Assembly (NCBI GenBank): GCA_903642235.1 | Contig: CAHJWL010000013.1 | Location: 36,359 to 100,358, forward strand | DNA from: Acidobacteriaceae bacterium | GTDB taxonomy: Bacteria > Acidobacteriota > Terriglobia > Terriglobales > Acidobacteriaceae | DNA: 64,000 nucleotides | Direction of reading: 5' to 3' | Shown here: piece by piece, positions 56,260 through 64,000 of the stretch | Position numbering within the stretch: the stretch's first letter is position 1 | Layout of the letters: each line of letters begins with the position of its first letter | Translations under genes and position numbers: made by a program | Notes under the pieces: generated by a model | Database searches by the model: none | What the model was told of the DNA's origin: nothing | Seen by the model: the letters and a program-made list of their open reading frames with translations, nothing else

Positions 56260-56296
56260 CAGCTTCGCTGATCCAGCAAGCAACCTCGCATGTCTC

Positions 56297-56344
56297 CTGC
56301 CTGTAGATCTGCTCGTAGATCTGCCTGTAGATTTGCCTATAGAT
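56297..56344. repeat. Four 12-base tandem repeats
   Basis: Units CTGCCTGTAGAT, CTGCTCGTAGAT, CTGCCTGTAGAT and TTGCCTATAGAT, head to tail, in the spacer between apt and the first alcohol dehydrogenase gene. Too short and too few to be a CRISPR array. Confidence 0.8.
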
Positions 56345-56478
56345 CGACCCCTGTCTCCTCCTGCTCGGCCTGAGAAAAGAGCGTCTGACCGCGAGGGATC
56401 TCGAGCCCTCCGCAGCCAGCCTGCGACCTTCGCTTCCTATCCGCATCCAAAGCCCCAATCACCTCTGGAGCCAACCAT

Positions 56479-57528
56479 ATGATTCCCACACACGGCTACG
56501 CCGCGCACTCCGCCACGTCCGCTCCCGCGCCCTTCGCCTACCAGCATCGCGAGCCCGGCCCCAACGACATCCTGCTCGATATCGACTTCTGCGGCATCTG
56601 CCACTCTGACATCCACCAGGCCCGCAACGAATGGTCAAATGCGCTCTACCCCATGGTCCCCGGACACGAGATCGTCGGCAGGGTCGCCCGCATCGGCACA
56701 GGCGTGAAGAAGTTCAGAGTCGGTGATACCGCCGCCGTCGGCTGCATGGTCGACAGCTGCCGTCAGTGCCCCTCCTGCACCGCCGGAGAAGAGCAGTACT
56801 GCGAGCGCCGCGCCACCGTCTTCACCTACAACTCCAGGGACAAAGAGGGCAACCTGACCTTCGGCGGCTACGCGAACCACATCGTCCTGGACGAGGCCTT
56901 TGCCCTCACCGTCCCCGCTGGACTCAACCCCGCCGCCACCGCTCCCCTGCTCTGCGCCGGCATCACCACCTACAGCCCGCTCAAGCACTGGAACGCCGGC
57001 CCCGGCAAGAAGATCGGCATCATCGGCCTGGGCGGTCTCGGCCACATGGGTCTGAAGTTCTCCCACGCGTTCGGCGCCCACACCGTCCTCTTCACTACCT
57101 CCGCCAACAAGATCGCAGACGCAAAGAAGCTTGGCGCGGACGAGGTCAACCTCACCCGTGAAGAAGGCTGGGCCGCAAAGCACGCGGGCACCTTTGATTT
57201 CATCCTCGACTGCGTCTCCGCGGATCACGATGTCAACGTTTACCTCAACCTGCTCAGGCGCGATGGTGTTCTCTGCCTGGTCGGCGCACCGGAACAGCCC
57301 GCGGGCGTCAGCGCCTTCTCGATCCTCGGCCGCAAGACCTTCACCGGCTCCACGATCGGCGGCATCGCCGAGACACAGGACATGCTCGGCTTCTGCGCTG
57401 AGCACAACATCGTCTCCGATATCGAAATGACCAGCTTCGATCAACTCGACAGCGCCTGGGACCGCGTCGTCAGAGGCGATGTGAAATATCGCTTCGTGCT
57501 CGACTGCAAGTCACTCAGCGCCGAATAA
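56479..57528 (+). CDS. Zinc alcohol dehydrogenase (cinnamyl/YahK type), copy 1
   Basis: 349 residues. MDR-family NADP-type alcohol dehydrogenase. Catalytic zinc: CGICHSDIHQ (Cys), GHEIVGRVARIG (His, Glu) and the later LCAGITTYSPLKHW (Cys). Structural zinc: CRQCPSCTAGEEQYC. Cofactor loop GIIGLGGLGHMGLKFSHAFG, then FTTSANK. Reduces aldehydes or oxidises alcohols. It has a paralogue directly downstream, roughly 60% identical by eye. Confidence 0.93.
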   Translation: MIPTHGYAAHSATSAPAPFAYQHREPGPNDILLDIDFCGICHSDIHQARNEWSNALYPMVPGHEIVGRVARIGTGVKKFRVGDTAAVGCMVDSCRQCPSCTAGEEQYCERRATVFTYNSRDKEGNLTFGGYANHIVLDEAFALTVPAGLNPAATAPLLCAGITTYSPLKHWNAGPGKKIGIIGLGGLGHMGLKFSHAFGAHTVLFTTSANKIADAKKLGADEVNLTREEGWAAKHAGTFDFILDCVSADHDVNVYLNLLRRDGVLCLVGAPEQPAGVSAFSILGRKTFTGSTIGGIAETQDMLGFCAEHNIVSDIEMTSFDQLDSAWDRVVRGDVKYRFVLDCKSLSAE

Positions 57529-57625
57529 ACTTCTTCAGTCGACACGCTGCCGGCCACCGTACCGGCGGTTCCGCGTGTTGCAGTACGATCAGGATCGCAT
57601 CCAACCGCATAGAGGAGATTCATTC

Positions 57626-58672
57626 ATGATCCAATCCAAGGGCTACGCCGCGCAAAGCGCCAGCGCCCCGCTCACCCCTTTCAGCTTTGAACGCCGCGAT
57701 CCAGGACCGAAGGACGTCGTCGTCGAGATCGCCTACAGCGGCATCTGTCACTCCGATATCCATCAGGTTCGCGACGAGTGGGGCGGCTCCATGTACCCCA
57801 TGGTTCCCGGCCATGAGATCGTGGGCAAAGTCACAGCCGTCGGCTCGGCCGTCAAGAAGTTCAAGGTAGGTGATCTTGCCGGTGTCGGCGTCACCGTTCA
57901 GACCTGTATGGAGTGCGAGAACTGCCTCGCCCACGCGGAACCCTACTGCAAAAAGGGCATGGTCGGCACCTACAACGCCAAAGACTACGACGGCAGCGTC
58001 ACCTACGGCGGCTACGCCAACAACATCGTCGCACCCGAGCATTACGTCTACTCCGTCTCACCCAAGCTCGACCTCGCTGCCGTCGCTCCTCTGCTCTGTG
58101 CCGGCATCACTACCTGGTCGCCGCTTAAGCATTGGAACGTCGGCCCCGGCAAGAAGGTCGGCGTCGTCGGTCTCGGCGGCCTCGGCCACATGGCGCTTAA
58201 GTTTGCTCACTCTCTTGGCGCGCAGGTCACACTCTTCACTACGTCGGAAGGCAAGATCGCAGACGGAAAGCGTTTGGGAGCCAATGAAGTCGTTATCTCC
58301 AAGGACGCTGAAGCGATGAAGAAGCAGGCTGGCTCGTTTGACTTCATCATCGACTGCGTCTCGGCTGACCACGACATTAACGCCTATCTCAGCCTGCTCC
58401 GCCTTGACGGCACCATCTGCCTCGTAGGTCTGCCGGAGAAGGGCGTTCAGGTCAGCTCCTTCGCCATCGTCGCCAATCGTCACTCGCTCTCCGGCTCGAT
58501 GATCGGCGGCATGCAGGAGACACAGGAGATGCTTGACTACTGCGCCGAACACAACATCGTCTCCGACATCGAACTCATCGGCGTCGAGAAGATCGATGAG
58601 GCCTACAACCGCGTCGTCAAAGCCGACGTGAAGTATCGCTTCGTGATCGACATGAAGAGCCTCGCTGCCTGA
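57626..58672 (+). CDS. Zinc alcohol dehydrogenase (cinnamyl/YahK type), copy 2
   Basis: 348 residues from the ATG at 57626 (AGGAG eight bases upstream; an upstream in-frame opening is not needed). Same layout as copy 1: SGICHSDIHQVRDEWG, GHEIVGKVTAVG, structural CMECENCLAHAEPYC, LCAGITTWSPLKHW, VGVVGLGGLGHMALKFAHSLG and FTTSEGK. Difference: the segment after the structural zinc (KKGMVGTYN) and the LLRLDGTICLVGLPEKGVQVS region. Tandem duplication with divergence, perhaps to different substrates. Confidence 0.93.
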   Translation: MIQSKGYAAQSASAPLTPFSFERRDPGPKDVVVEIAYSGICHSDIHQVRDEWGGSMYPMVPGHEIVGKVTAVGSAVKKFKVGDLAGVGVTVQTCMECENCLAHAEPYCKKGMVGTYNAKDYDGSVTYGGYANNIVAPEHYVYSVSPKLDLAAVAPLLCAGITTWSPLKHWNVGPGKKVGVVGLGGLGHMALKFAHSLGAQVTLFTTSEGKIADGKRLGANEVVISKDAEAMKKQAGSFDFIIDCVSADHDINAYLSLLRLDGTICLVGLPEKGVQVSSFAIVANRHSLSGSMIGGMQETQEMLDYCAEHNIVSDIELIGVEKIDEAYNRVVKADVKYRFVIDMKSLAA

Positions 58673-58745
58673 AGCCACTTACTGCGAAGCACAAGGCCGG
58701 CCGGTATGGCTGGCCTTTGCTTTGCCTGCGGCGATAGAGTGCTTT

Positions 58746-58781
58746 CTGTCATGCCGCAGGGATCTGTTGTTCTCCCGCACG
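58746..58781. repeat. Dispersed intergenic repeat, copy 2
   Basis: Second copy of the repeat at 19275-19310 (27 of 36 positions the same). It lies in the convergent spacer between copy 2 of the alcohol dehydrogenase and the lactonase gene. Confidence 0.5.
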
Positions 58782-58794
58782 CCACGCAGTCGCT

Positions 58795-59991
58795 CTACGC
58801 AAAGAGCGTAAACATAGGCCCGGGCACCGCCAGCGAGCTGACCGGCCCGCTGAGCCGGCCTGTTCCGCCATCCCGCCGGAACACCGTTACGCCGCCGCCA
58901 TCCATATTTCCGCACAGGACCCAGTTCCCCGTCGGATCAAGTGTGAAGTGCCGCGGCGTCTTTCCCCCACAGCTGATGCGCTGCAGCTCTGTCAGCGCAC
59001 CCGTTGCCTGGTCGATCGTAAACACGACGAGCGAGTCCTCTCCACGGTTGCTTACATACACAAAGTATCCGTTCGGCGCGATCGCAATCTCAGCCGCCGT
59101 GCTCTTGCCTGCAAAGCTTGCGGCAATGGTCTTCACCGGCGGCCCCGCCAGTGTCAAGAGCGCCTGCGCGTTCGAGGCATGCGTGGCCGTCCACAGATAG
59201 TGATCAATCGTCGAGTCAAGCTCATTCACGCCGTAAACCCAGCGCTGGTTCGGATGGAAGGCGATATGCCGCGGCCCCGATCCGGGCCGGTTGTTGGAGA
59301 ACAAATGCGGCTCATCCGTCTCCAGCTTGCCCGGCTCTCCGTCGATCTCGAAGATCGAGATGCGGTCATGCCCCAGGTCGCACACCACCATAAACCGGTT
59401 ATCGGGAGAAATCGTGGCCGAGTGCGGATGGGGTCCGTCCTGCCTTGCAGCATTCGGCCCATTCACGCCATAGCGCGCCGCATCCTTGTAGTTCACCTGA
59501 TCCACCGGCGCACTCAGTGTGCCGTCGGGCTGAACGCGGTAGCTGCTTACACCTCCACCCGCGTAGTTGGCCGTGTACGCCGTGTGCCCTGTGGCATCAA
59601 GCGAGAGATAGCAGGGACCGGCCGTACCCGAGCTCACCTGGCCCGCACGCTGCAGATCGCCCGCCTGCCCCTTCATGTGATAACTGATGACGGCGTTCCC
59701 TGACTCATTCACCGCATAGAGCATCCGTCGCGCGGATGCCGGGCCCAGCGCCAGGAAGGATGGCTGCTCCGTCTCCGCCGCTAGCCCCATCTGCGTCAGC
59801 TCACCGGTGGTCGCGTTGAAGGTCGCCCGATAGATTCCTTTTGCCACGCCCTTTGACGTATCAGTCCCGAAGTACACCCGGTACGTCGGCACCGCCATGA
59901 GCTTTGCCCGCCGGAACGGCACCGCAAAGGCGCGGGTGCATGCCGCCGCCATCGCGCCAAGCGCAACCAGAAAAGCGCGACGCGTCGCCAT
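58795..59991 (-). CDS. Secreted lactonase (6-phosphogluconolactonase-like beta-propeller)
   Basis: 398 residues. The N-terminus has RRAFLVALGAMAAAC, a Tat/lipoprotein-like signal. Seven-bladed YbhE/Pgl-type propeller with repeats such as CYLSLDATGHTAYTANYAGGGVSSY, HSATISPDNRFMVVCDLGHDRISIFEI, HIAFHPNQRWVYGVNEL, EIAIAPNGYFVYVSNRGEDSLVVF and HFTLDPTGNWVLCGN. The reaction may be lactone hydrolysis, but an exported form is unlikely to serve the pentose phosphate path. Coupled (TAATG) to the gene before it. Confidence 0.88.
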   Translation of the reverse strand: MATRRAFLVALGAMAAACTRAFAVPFRRAKLMAVPTYRVYFGTDTSKGVAKGIYRATFNATTGELTQMGLAAETEQPSFLALGPASARRMLYAVNESGNAVISYHMKGQAGDLQRAGQVSSGTAGPCYLSLDATGHTAYTANYAGGGVSSYRVQPDGTLSAPVDQVNYKDAARYGVNGPNAARQDGPHPHSATISPDNRFMVVCDLGHDRISIFEIDGEPGKLETDEPHLFSNNRPGSGPRHIAFHPNQRWVYGVNELDSTIDHYLWTATHASNAQALLTLAGPPVKTIAASFAGKSTAAEIAIAPNGYFVYVSNRGEDSLVVFTIDQATGALTELQRISCGGKTPRHFTLDPTGNWVLCGNMDGGGVTVFRRDGGTGRLSGPVSSLAVPGPMFTLFA

Positions 59992-60473
59992 TAGAGCTTC
60001 ACCCTGTCGTTCTCGTTCGGTTCGGGGGCACCGGCATACGTCCGTGTCGGCGGATCTGCCGGCAGTGCGCCCAGGTATGTCTCCGGCTTCACGTCATCGT
60101 TGATCACCGGCAGCGAGGGCAGGTTGGTCGTCCGACCCGCCTCCCGTACGATCGCATCCGCATGCTCCAGCACCTCGTCCACCGTCATCGTGTACAGGTC
60201 GCGTCCATTGTCATAGCCGCTCTCGATCGCATGCTTCAGGTAGCGCCCAGCCGTCTGCGCTGCCAGATAGTCTGTAATGACCTTGCCGTTCCGCCGCTTC
60301 TGCTCCACCCACGCGGTGTTCGGCATTGCGATGTACAGGTTGCGGCCGTTCACGGCAAACCGGATATCTGTAGCGTCCGCATGCCGCGTCGCAATCGCGA
60401 CGATCGTGCCCTTCCACGTGCAGTGCAGGCTCTCACCCGTCCATCGATCCGTCACCGTGAAGTCTTCATACAT
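59991..60473 (-). CDS. Hypothetical protein coupled to the lactonase
   Basis: 160 residues, no signal peptide or membrane span. Starts YEDFTVTDRWTGESLHCTWKG; the middle DIRFAVNGRNLYIAMPNTAWVEQKRRNG looks like a beta-sandwich, followed by a helical part and a Pro-rich end. No family recognised. Its stop and the lactonase start overlap (TAATG), which implies co-translation. The coding call rests on this coupling and on a clean, GC3-rich frame. Confidence 0.7.
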   Translation of the reverse strand: MYEDFTVTDRWTGESLHCTWKGTIVAIATRHADATDIRFAVNGRNLYIAMPNTAWVEQKRRNGKVITDYLAAQTAGRYLKHAIESGYDNGRDLYTMTVDEVLEHADAIVREAGRTTNLPSLPVINDDVKPETYLGALPADPPTRTYAGAPEPNENDRVKL

Positions 60474-60540
60474 ACGGCGATCTTAGCCGACGGCTGCAGG
60501 CCCGGCAAGAACCAGCTCCCCTGCCGTCCATCACACCGAC

Positions 60541-60556
60541 CAGTGACCGGTCACTG
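60541..60556. promoter_or_regulatory. Perfect 16-bp palindrome before selO
   Basis: CAGTGACCGGTCACTG, fully self-complementary, in the 169-base divergent spacer between the hypothetical/lactonase operon and selO. Such a site could be an operator for an unknown dimeric regulator. No regulator gene is adjacent. Confidence 0.55.
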
Positions 60557-60642
60557 ACGCAGTTGCTCCGGCAACGAACGCCGGAAGCGAACCGTCGTCG
60601 CCTGCATCGAATAGGCTCTGCACCCTTGAGGCCGCCTCCTCC

Positions 60643-62151
60643 ATGATCTCCGTCTCTGATGAAAATGCCGTCGCTTTTCACTTTGCAAACACCTACGCGC
60701 GTCTGCCGGAACGCTTCTATGCGCGCATCAATCCAACTCCGGTCTCTGCTCCGCGTCTGGTTATGCTGAACGTACCGTTAGCTGTAAGCCTCGGTCTGGA
60801 TCCTGCCGCACTGGCAGGCTCCGATGGTGTCCAGATCCTCTCCGGCAGTTGCGTGGCGAGCGGATCCGAACCCTTGGCTCTCGCCTATGCCGGCCACCAG
60901 TTCGGCCATTTCGTCCCACAGCTCGGAGACGGCCGCGCCAACCTGCTCGGAGAGGTTCTCGCACGCGACGGCAATCGCTACGACATCCAGCTCAAAGGAT
61001 CCGGTCCGACCCCCTTCTCGCGGCGTGGCGACGGCCGTGCCGCGCTCGGCCCTGTTCTGCGCGAGTACATCGTCAGCGAGGCCATGGCGGCGCTCGGCGT
61101 GCCCACCACGCGGGCGCTGGCCGCCGTCACCACCGGCGAGCGTGTCTTTCGCGAGACTGTTATGCCCGGCGCCGTGCTCACCCGCGTCGCCGCCAGCCAT
61201 CTCCGCGTCGGCACCGTCCAGTATTTTGCCGCGCGCGGTGATGTCGACGCCCTCCGCACCCTCGTTGACTTCGCCATCACGCGGCACTACCCCGAGGCAG
61301 CGCTTGCGAAGCAACCCTGCCGCACGCTCCTCGACGGCGTCATCGGCCGCCAGGCTCGTCTCATCGCGCAGTGGCTGCTGCTGGGCTTCATCCACGGCGT
61401 CATGAACACTGACAACACCTCGCTCTCAGGCGAGACCATTGACTTCGGCCCCTGCGCCTTTATGGAGGCTTACGATCCCGACATGGTCTTCAGCTCGATC
61501 GATCATCAGGGCCGCTACGCCTACAGCAACCAGCCGCACGCGGCCCACTGGAACCTGACCCGTCTTGCCGAGTCCCTGCTTCCTCTTCTGGTGCTTGAAG
61601 CAGGAAGCGATGAAGCCGGTCTGGCCTCCGCGCAGGAAGCCCTTGCCGCCTTCGCGCCGCAGTTCGACGCCGCCCGCCTCGCCGGCCTGCGGCACAAACT
61701 TGGCCTCGCTACGGAACGCGAGGGAGACGAAGCACTCGCCGAGGATCTGCTCGCGCGCATGTCTGCCAACCACGCCGACTTCACGCTGACCTTCCGCCGA
61801 CTGTGCGAGGCCGCGGCCGAACCCGGAAAGGATGCGGAGGTGCGCATGCTCTTCGCGGATTCAGCAGCCTACGACGCCTGGGCCGCCAGCTGGCGCAAGC
61901 GTTTGCACGAGGAAACAGCATCGCCGCTCGACCGTGCGGCAACGATGCGACGGGTCAACCCCGCCTTTATCCCACGCAATCACATCGTCCAGGCTGCCCT
62001 GGATGCAGCTGTCGAGCGGGAGGACTTTAAGCCGTTTGAGACCCTGCTCGACGTAATATCGCGGCCATACGACGACAGACCTGAGCTGGCGCAGTACACC
62101 ATACCGGCCCGGCCTGAGCAGTGCGTCACCCAGACCTTCTGCGGAACCTGA
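60643..62151 (+). CDS. selO: Protein adenylyltransferase SelO (YdiU family)
   Basis: 502 residues. A pseudokinase that AMPylates redox proteins. Markers: [90 protein letters not shown] (metal Asn/Asp). The C-terminal Cys in TQTFCGT is at the position where eukaryotic SelO has selenocysteine. A full-length family member. Confidence 0.95.
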   Translation: MISVSDENAVAFHFANTYARLPERFYARINPTPVSAPRLVMLNVPLAVSLGLDPAALAGSDGVQILSGSCVASGSEPLALAYAGHQFGHFVPQLGDGRANLLGEVLARDGNRYDIQLKGSGPTPFSRRGDGRAALGPVLREYIVSEAMAALGVPTTRALAAVTTGERVFRETVMPGAVLTRVAASHLRVGTVQYFAARGDVDALRTLVDFAITRHYPEAALAKQPCRTLLDGVIGRQARLIAQWLLLGFIHGVMNTDNTSLSGETIDFGPCAFMEAYDPDMVFSSIDHQGRYAYSNQPHAAHWNLTRLAESLLPLLVLEAGSDEAGLASAQEALAAFAPQFDAARLAGLRHKLGLATEREGDEALAEDLLARMSANHADFTLTFRRLCEAAAEPGKDAEVRMLFADSAAYDAWAASWRKRLHEETASPLDRAATMRRVNPAFIPRNHIVQAALDAAVEREDFKPFETLLDVISRPYDDRPELAQYTIPARPEQCVTQTFCGT

Positions 62152-62213
62152 GCAGCCGCTTGCTACTCCCTCGTAAGCGACTCCGCTCCATCCTCTCAGG
62201 CGTACGCAGTTCT

Positions 62214-63563
62214 CTAAACTCCGATCTCCGCCCGTATCGCCCCCGCGATCGCGTCCGCGTGCATCCGCATCGCCGTTTCACTCTCCGCCTCGATCATCAC
62301 CCGCGCCAGTGCCTCCGTTCCGGAGTACCGGATCACCACGCGTCCGCTCTCGGCAAGTTCCTCTTCCGCCGCGCGTGTCGCCGCCGCAACCGCGGGCATT
62401 GTCTCAAGCGGCCGCCGCTCGCGCACTTTGACGTTCACAATCACCTGCGGAAACACCTTCAGGTCTCGGACAAGCTCCGCCAGGCTCTTGCCGGAGCGAT
62501 GCATGATGTCCAACACCAGCAGTGCCGTCAGCAAACCATCTCCGGTCGTCGACCGGCCTCCGAAGATGATGTGTCCGCTCTGCTCACCACCGAGCGAAGC
62601 GCCTGTCTCAACCATCTTCTCGAGCACGTATTTGTCGCCTACCGGCGCGCGCAGCATCGCAATACCCGACCGCTTCAGCGCCGCCTCCAGGCCCATGTTC
62701 GACATCGTCGTCGCAACCACCGTTGCGCCCGCCAGCAGGCCGCGCATCTGCAGATCCCTCGCCGCCAGCAGCAGCACCGCATCACCGTTCACCACGCGCC
62801 CCTGCTCGTCGGAAAACAGGCATCGATCCGCATCACCGTCGAAGGTCACGCCCAGCGCCGCGCCCTGCTCCAGCACCTCGGCCGCTACGATCTCCGGGTG
62901 CAGCGCTCCGCACTCCTCGTTGATGTTCCGGCCCGTCGGCGAGGCATGCGTGATCACCACCTCGCCGGCCAGATCACTGAACAGCTGCGGCGCCACCGAG
63001 CTTGCAGCGCCGTTTGCGCAGTCAATCACGATCTTCCGGTTCTCAAGCGTCAGGCCCGGCACTGCCGCCAGCAGAAAACGCACGTACTCCGCGCGATCCG
63101 CCTCGTTCACCTCGGGCGCACGCTGCTCAACAACAGCCTCTTCCCCCGTCCGCTCCAGTGCGCGAAAGATCTCTTCTTCAATTCGCATCTCCGTTGCGTC
63201 CGGCAGCTTGTAGCCGTCCGGCCCGAACAGCTTAATGCCGTTATCCTCCCAGGGATTGTGCGACGCCGAGATCACCACACCTGCAGAGAACGTGTGCGCG
63301 CGCGCAAGAAATGCAACCGCCGGCGTTGTGATGACGCCTGCACTCTCGACCGTCGCCCCGCCCGCCATCAGCCCCGCCGTCAGGGTTCCCGCGATCCACT
63401 CACTGGACTCCCGCGTGTCCATGCCGAGCAGCACCTTCGCGGCGCGGTGGCTCTGCTTCAGAGAGCGCGCCAGCGCAACACCGATCGCGTGAATCGTGCG
63501 CGGATCAAGCGGCGCCTGCCCCGCGATACCGCGAATTCCATCCGTTCCAAACAGCTTCTTCAT
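62214..63563 (-). CDS. glmM: Phosphoglucosamine mutase
   Basis: 449 residues. Converts glucosamine-6-phosphate to -1-phosphate for peptidoglycan and LPS. Start KKLFGTDGIRG. Phosphoserine loop GVVISASHNPWEDNGIKLFG, metal loop TFDGDADRC, sugar loop ECGALHPE, phosphate loop VIRYSGTEALARVMIEAE. Overlaps the end of xseA by four bases (ATGA). Confidence 0.96.
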   Translation of the reverse strand: MKKLFGTDGIRGIAGQAPLDPRTIHAIGVALARSLKQSHRAAKVLLGMDTRESSEWIAGTLTAGLMAGGATVESAGVITTPAVAFLARAHTFSAGVVISASHNPWEDNGIKLFGPDGYKLPDATEMRIEEEIFRALERTGEEAVVEQRAPEVNEADRAEYVRFLLAAVPGLTLENRKIVIDCANGAASSVAPQLFSDLAGEVVITHASPTGRNINEECGALHPEIVAAEVLEQGAALGVTFDGDADRCLFSDEQGRVVNGDAVLLLAARDLQMRGLLAGATVVATTMSNMGLEAALKRSGIAMLRAPVGDKYVLEKMVETGASLGGEQSGHIIFGGRSTTGDGLLTALLVLDIMHRSGKSLAELVRDLKVFPQVIVNVKVRERRPLETMPAVAAATRAAEEELAESGRVVIRYSGTEALARVMIEAESETAMRMHADAIAGAIRAEIGV

Positions 63564-64000
63564 CCCTGCTCCGTCTCCGTCACCTCGGCCAGCAAGGATC
63601 CCCGCGCTAGTCGCGCCCAGACCCTCCGCCCCACCGATGTATCTCCCGACGAGCGTATCAGCCCATCCGCTTCACCCGTCGTCCCCGCAAGGTTGTAGAG
63701 CAGGGCATACCCGCGCGCCAGCACTGCCAGCGGCGACAGCGCCTCGAGCCGCGCCGACACCCTGTCCACCGATCCCTTGCGTTGCATCACGCCGCGTGCG
63801 GCCGCGCTCTCCAGACGCGCCTCGAGCCGCGCCAGCCTGTCTCGTCCCCAGATTAGCCGCGTCGCCACGTTCTGCCGCGCCAGCCGGTTGCTTAGCTGCG
63901 CCAGCCGCCGCAGCCGCAGCCCAGCCGCCAGCTCAGTCGCCCGCCGCAGCCGTCGCTCCAGGTCGTCCAGCCGCTGCGCCCGCCGGTCGAGGCTCGCCTC
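63560..64000 (-). CDS. xseA: Exodeoxyribonuclease VII large subunit, 3' part
   Basis: C-terminal 146 residues. The frame runs open off the window end, so the gene starts beyond 64000. Helical Arg/Ala/Leu-rich repeats are followed by LEALSPLAVLARGYALLYN and the terminal barrel strand RVWARLARGSLLAEV, the XseA C-terminal pattern. XseA with XseB degrades single-stranded DNA. It precedes glmM on the same strand. Confidence 0.9.
   Translation of the reverse strand, partial: EASLDRRAQRLDDLERRLRRATELAAGLRLRRLAQLSNRLARQNVATRLIWGRDRLARLEARLESAAARGVMQRKGSVDRVSARLEALSPLAVLARGYALLYNLAGTTGEADGLIRSSGDTSVGRRVWARLARGSLLAEVTETEQG

Noticed and set aside
56297..56344. CRISPR array
   Set aside because: Units are 12 bases without spacers and no cas gene is near.
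62121..63698. 525-codon plus-strand frame opposite glmM
   Set aside because: It is Arg/His/Gln-rich and covers both glmM and the end of xseA, so it is an antisense artefact.

Overview
The window is high-GC bacterial chromosome. Gene flavour points to an acidobacterium of the Terriglobia (Granulicella/Terriglobus/Edaphobacter type). Supporting signs are futalosine-route MqnA, a PEP-CTERM protein, an Fe-S fumarase and serine dehydratase, an EF-P with Asn at the tip, and several small exported proteins of unknown role. This assignment is an inference from gene content, not from a marker gene such as 16S. Nearly all of the window is housekeeping DNA with short spacers. No tRNA, rRNA, CRISPR array or intact transposase was seen.

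Layout. 1-3064: ilvB (3' end), an exported protein, ilvN and ilvC (branched-chain amino acids). 3150-5418: DUF4174 protein, a cyclic-nucleotide-domain histidine kinase and DUF427. 5591-9953 (minus): dprA and topA. 10122-12923: mqnA, a YqaA-like membrane protein and fabH. 13104-13202 (minus): SRP RNA. 13337-18116: an M48-like protein without its zinc motif, rimO with a large insert, hicAB, yacG and pgpA. 18183-25775: beta-propeller protein, alditol-oxidase-like enzyme, DUF1684, cinA, plsY, gpsA and a methyltransferase. 25864-27692: Uma2 nuclease and ftsY.

27820-30837 is the accessory hot spot. A type ISP restriction-modification gene survives only as a 5' piece and a 3' piece. Its centre is replaced by a lower-GC cassette: a C5-cytosine methyltransferase, a candidate restriction endonuclease and a frameshifted vsr repair nuclease.

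30879-42990: hydrolase, ribD-ribE, rho, rpoZ, comM, sdaA, PEP-CTERM protein, fumarase, WYL regulator and VOC protein. 43133-47396 (minus): exported PPC protein, small membrane protein, glycosyltransferase, pgsA and gdhA. 47754-52390: trpE and trpG, separated by a beta-helix protein and a small membrane protein on the other strand. 52567-64000: FecR-like exported protein, efp, outer-membrane barrel, acyP-apt, two tandem alcohol dehydrogenases, lactonase, selO, glmM and the 3' end of xseA.

Linked functions include phospholipid synthesis (plsY, gpsA, pgpA, pgsA, fabH), protein targeting (SRP RNA, ftsY), DNA uptake (dprA, comM, cinA), transcription (rpoZ, rho) and amino-acid synthesis (ilv, trp, gdhA).
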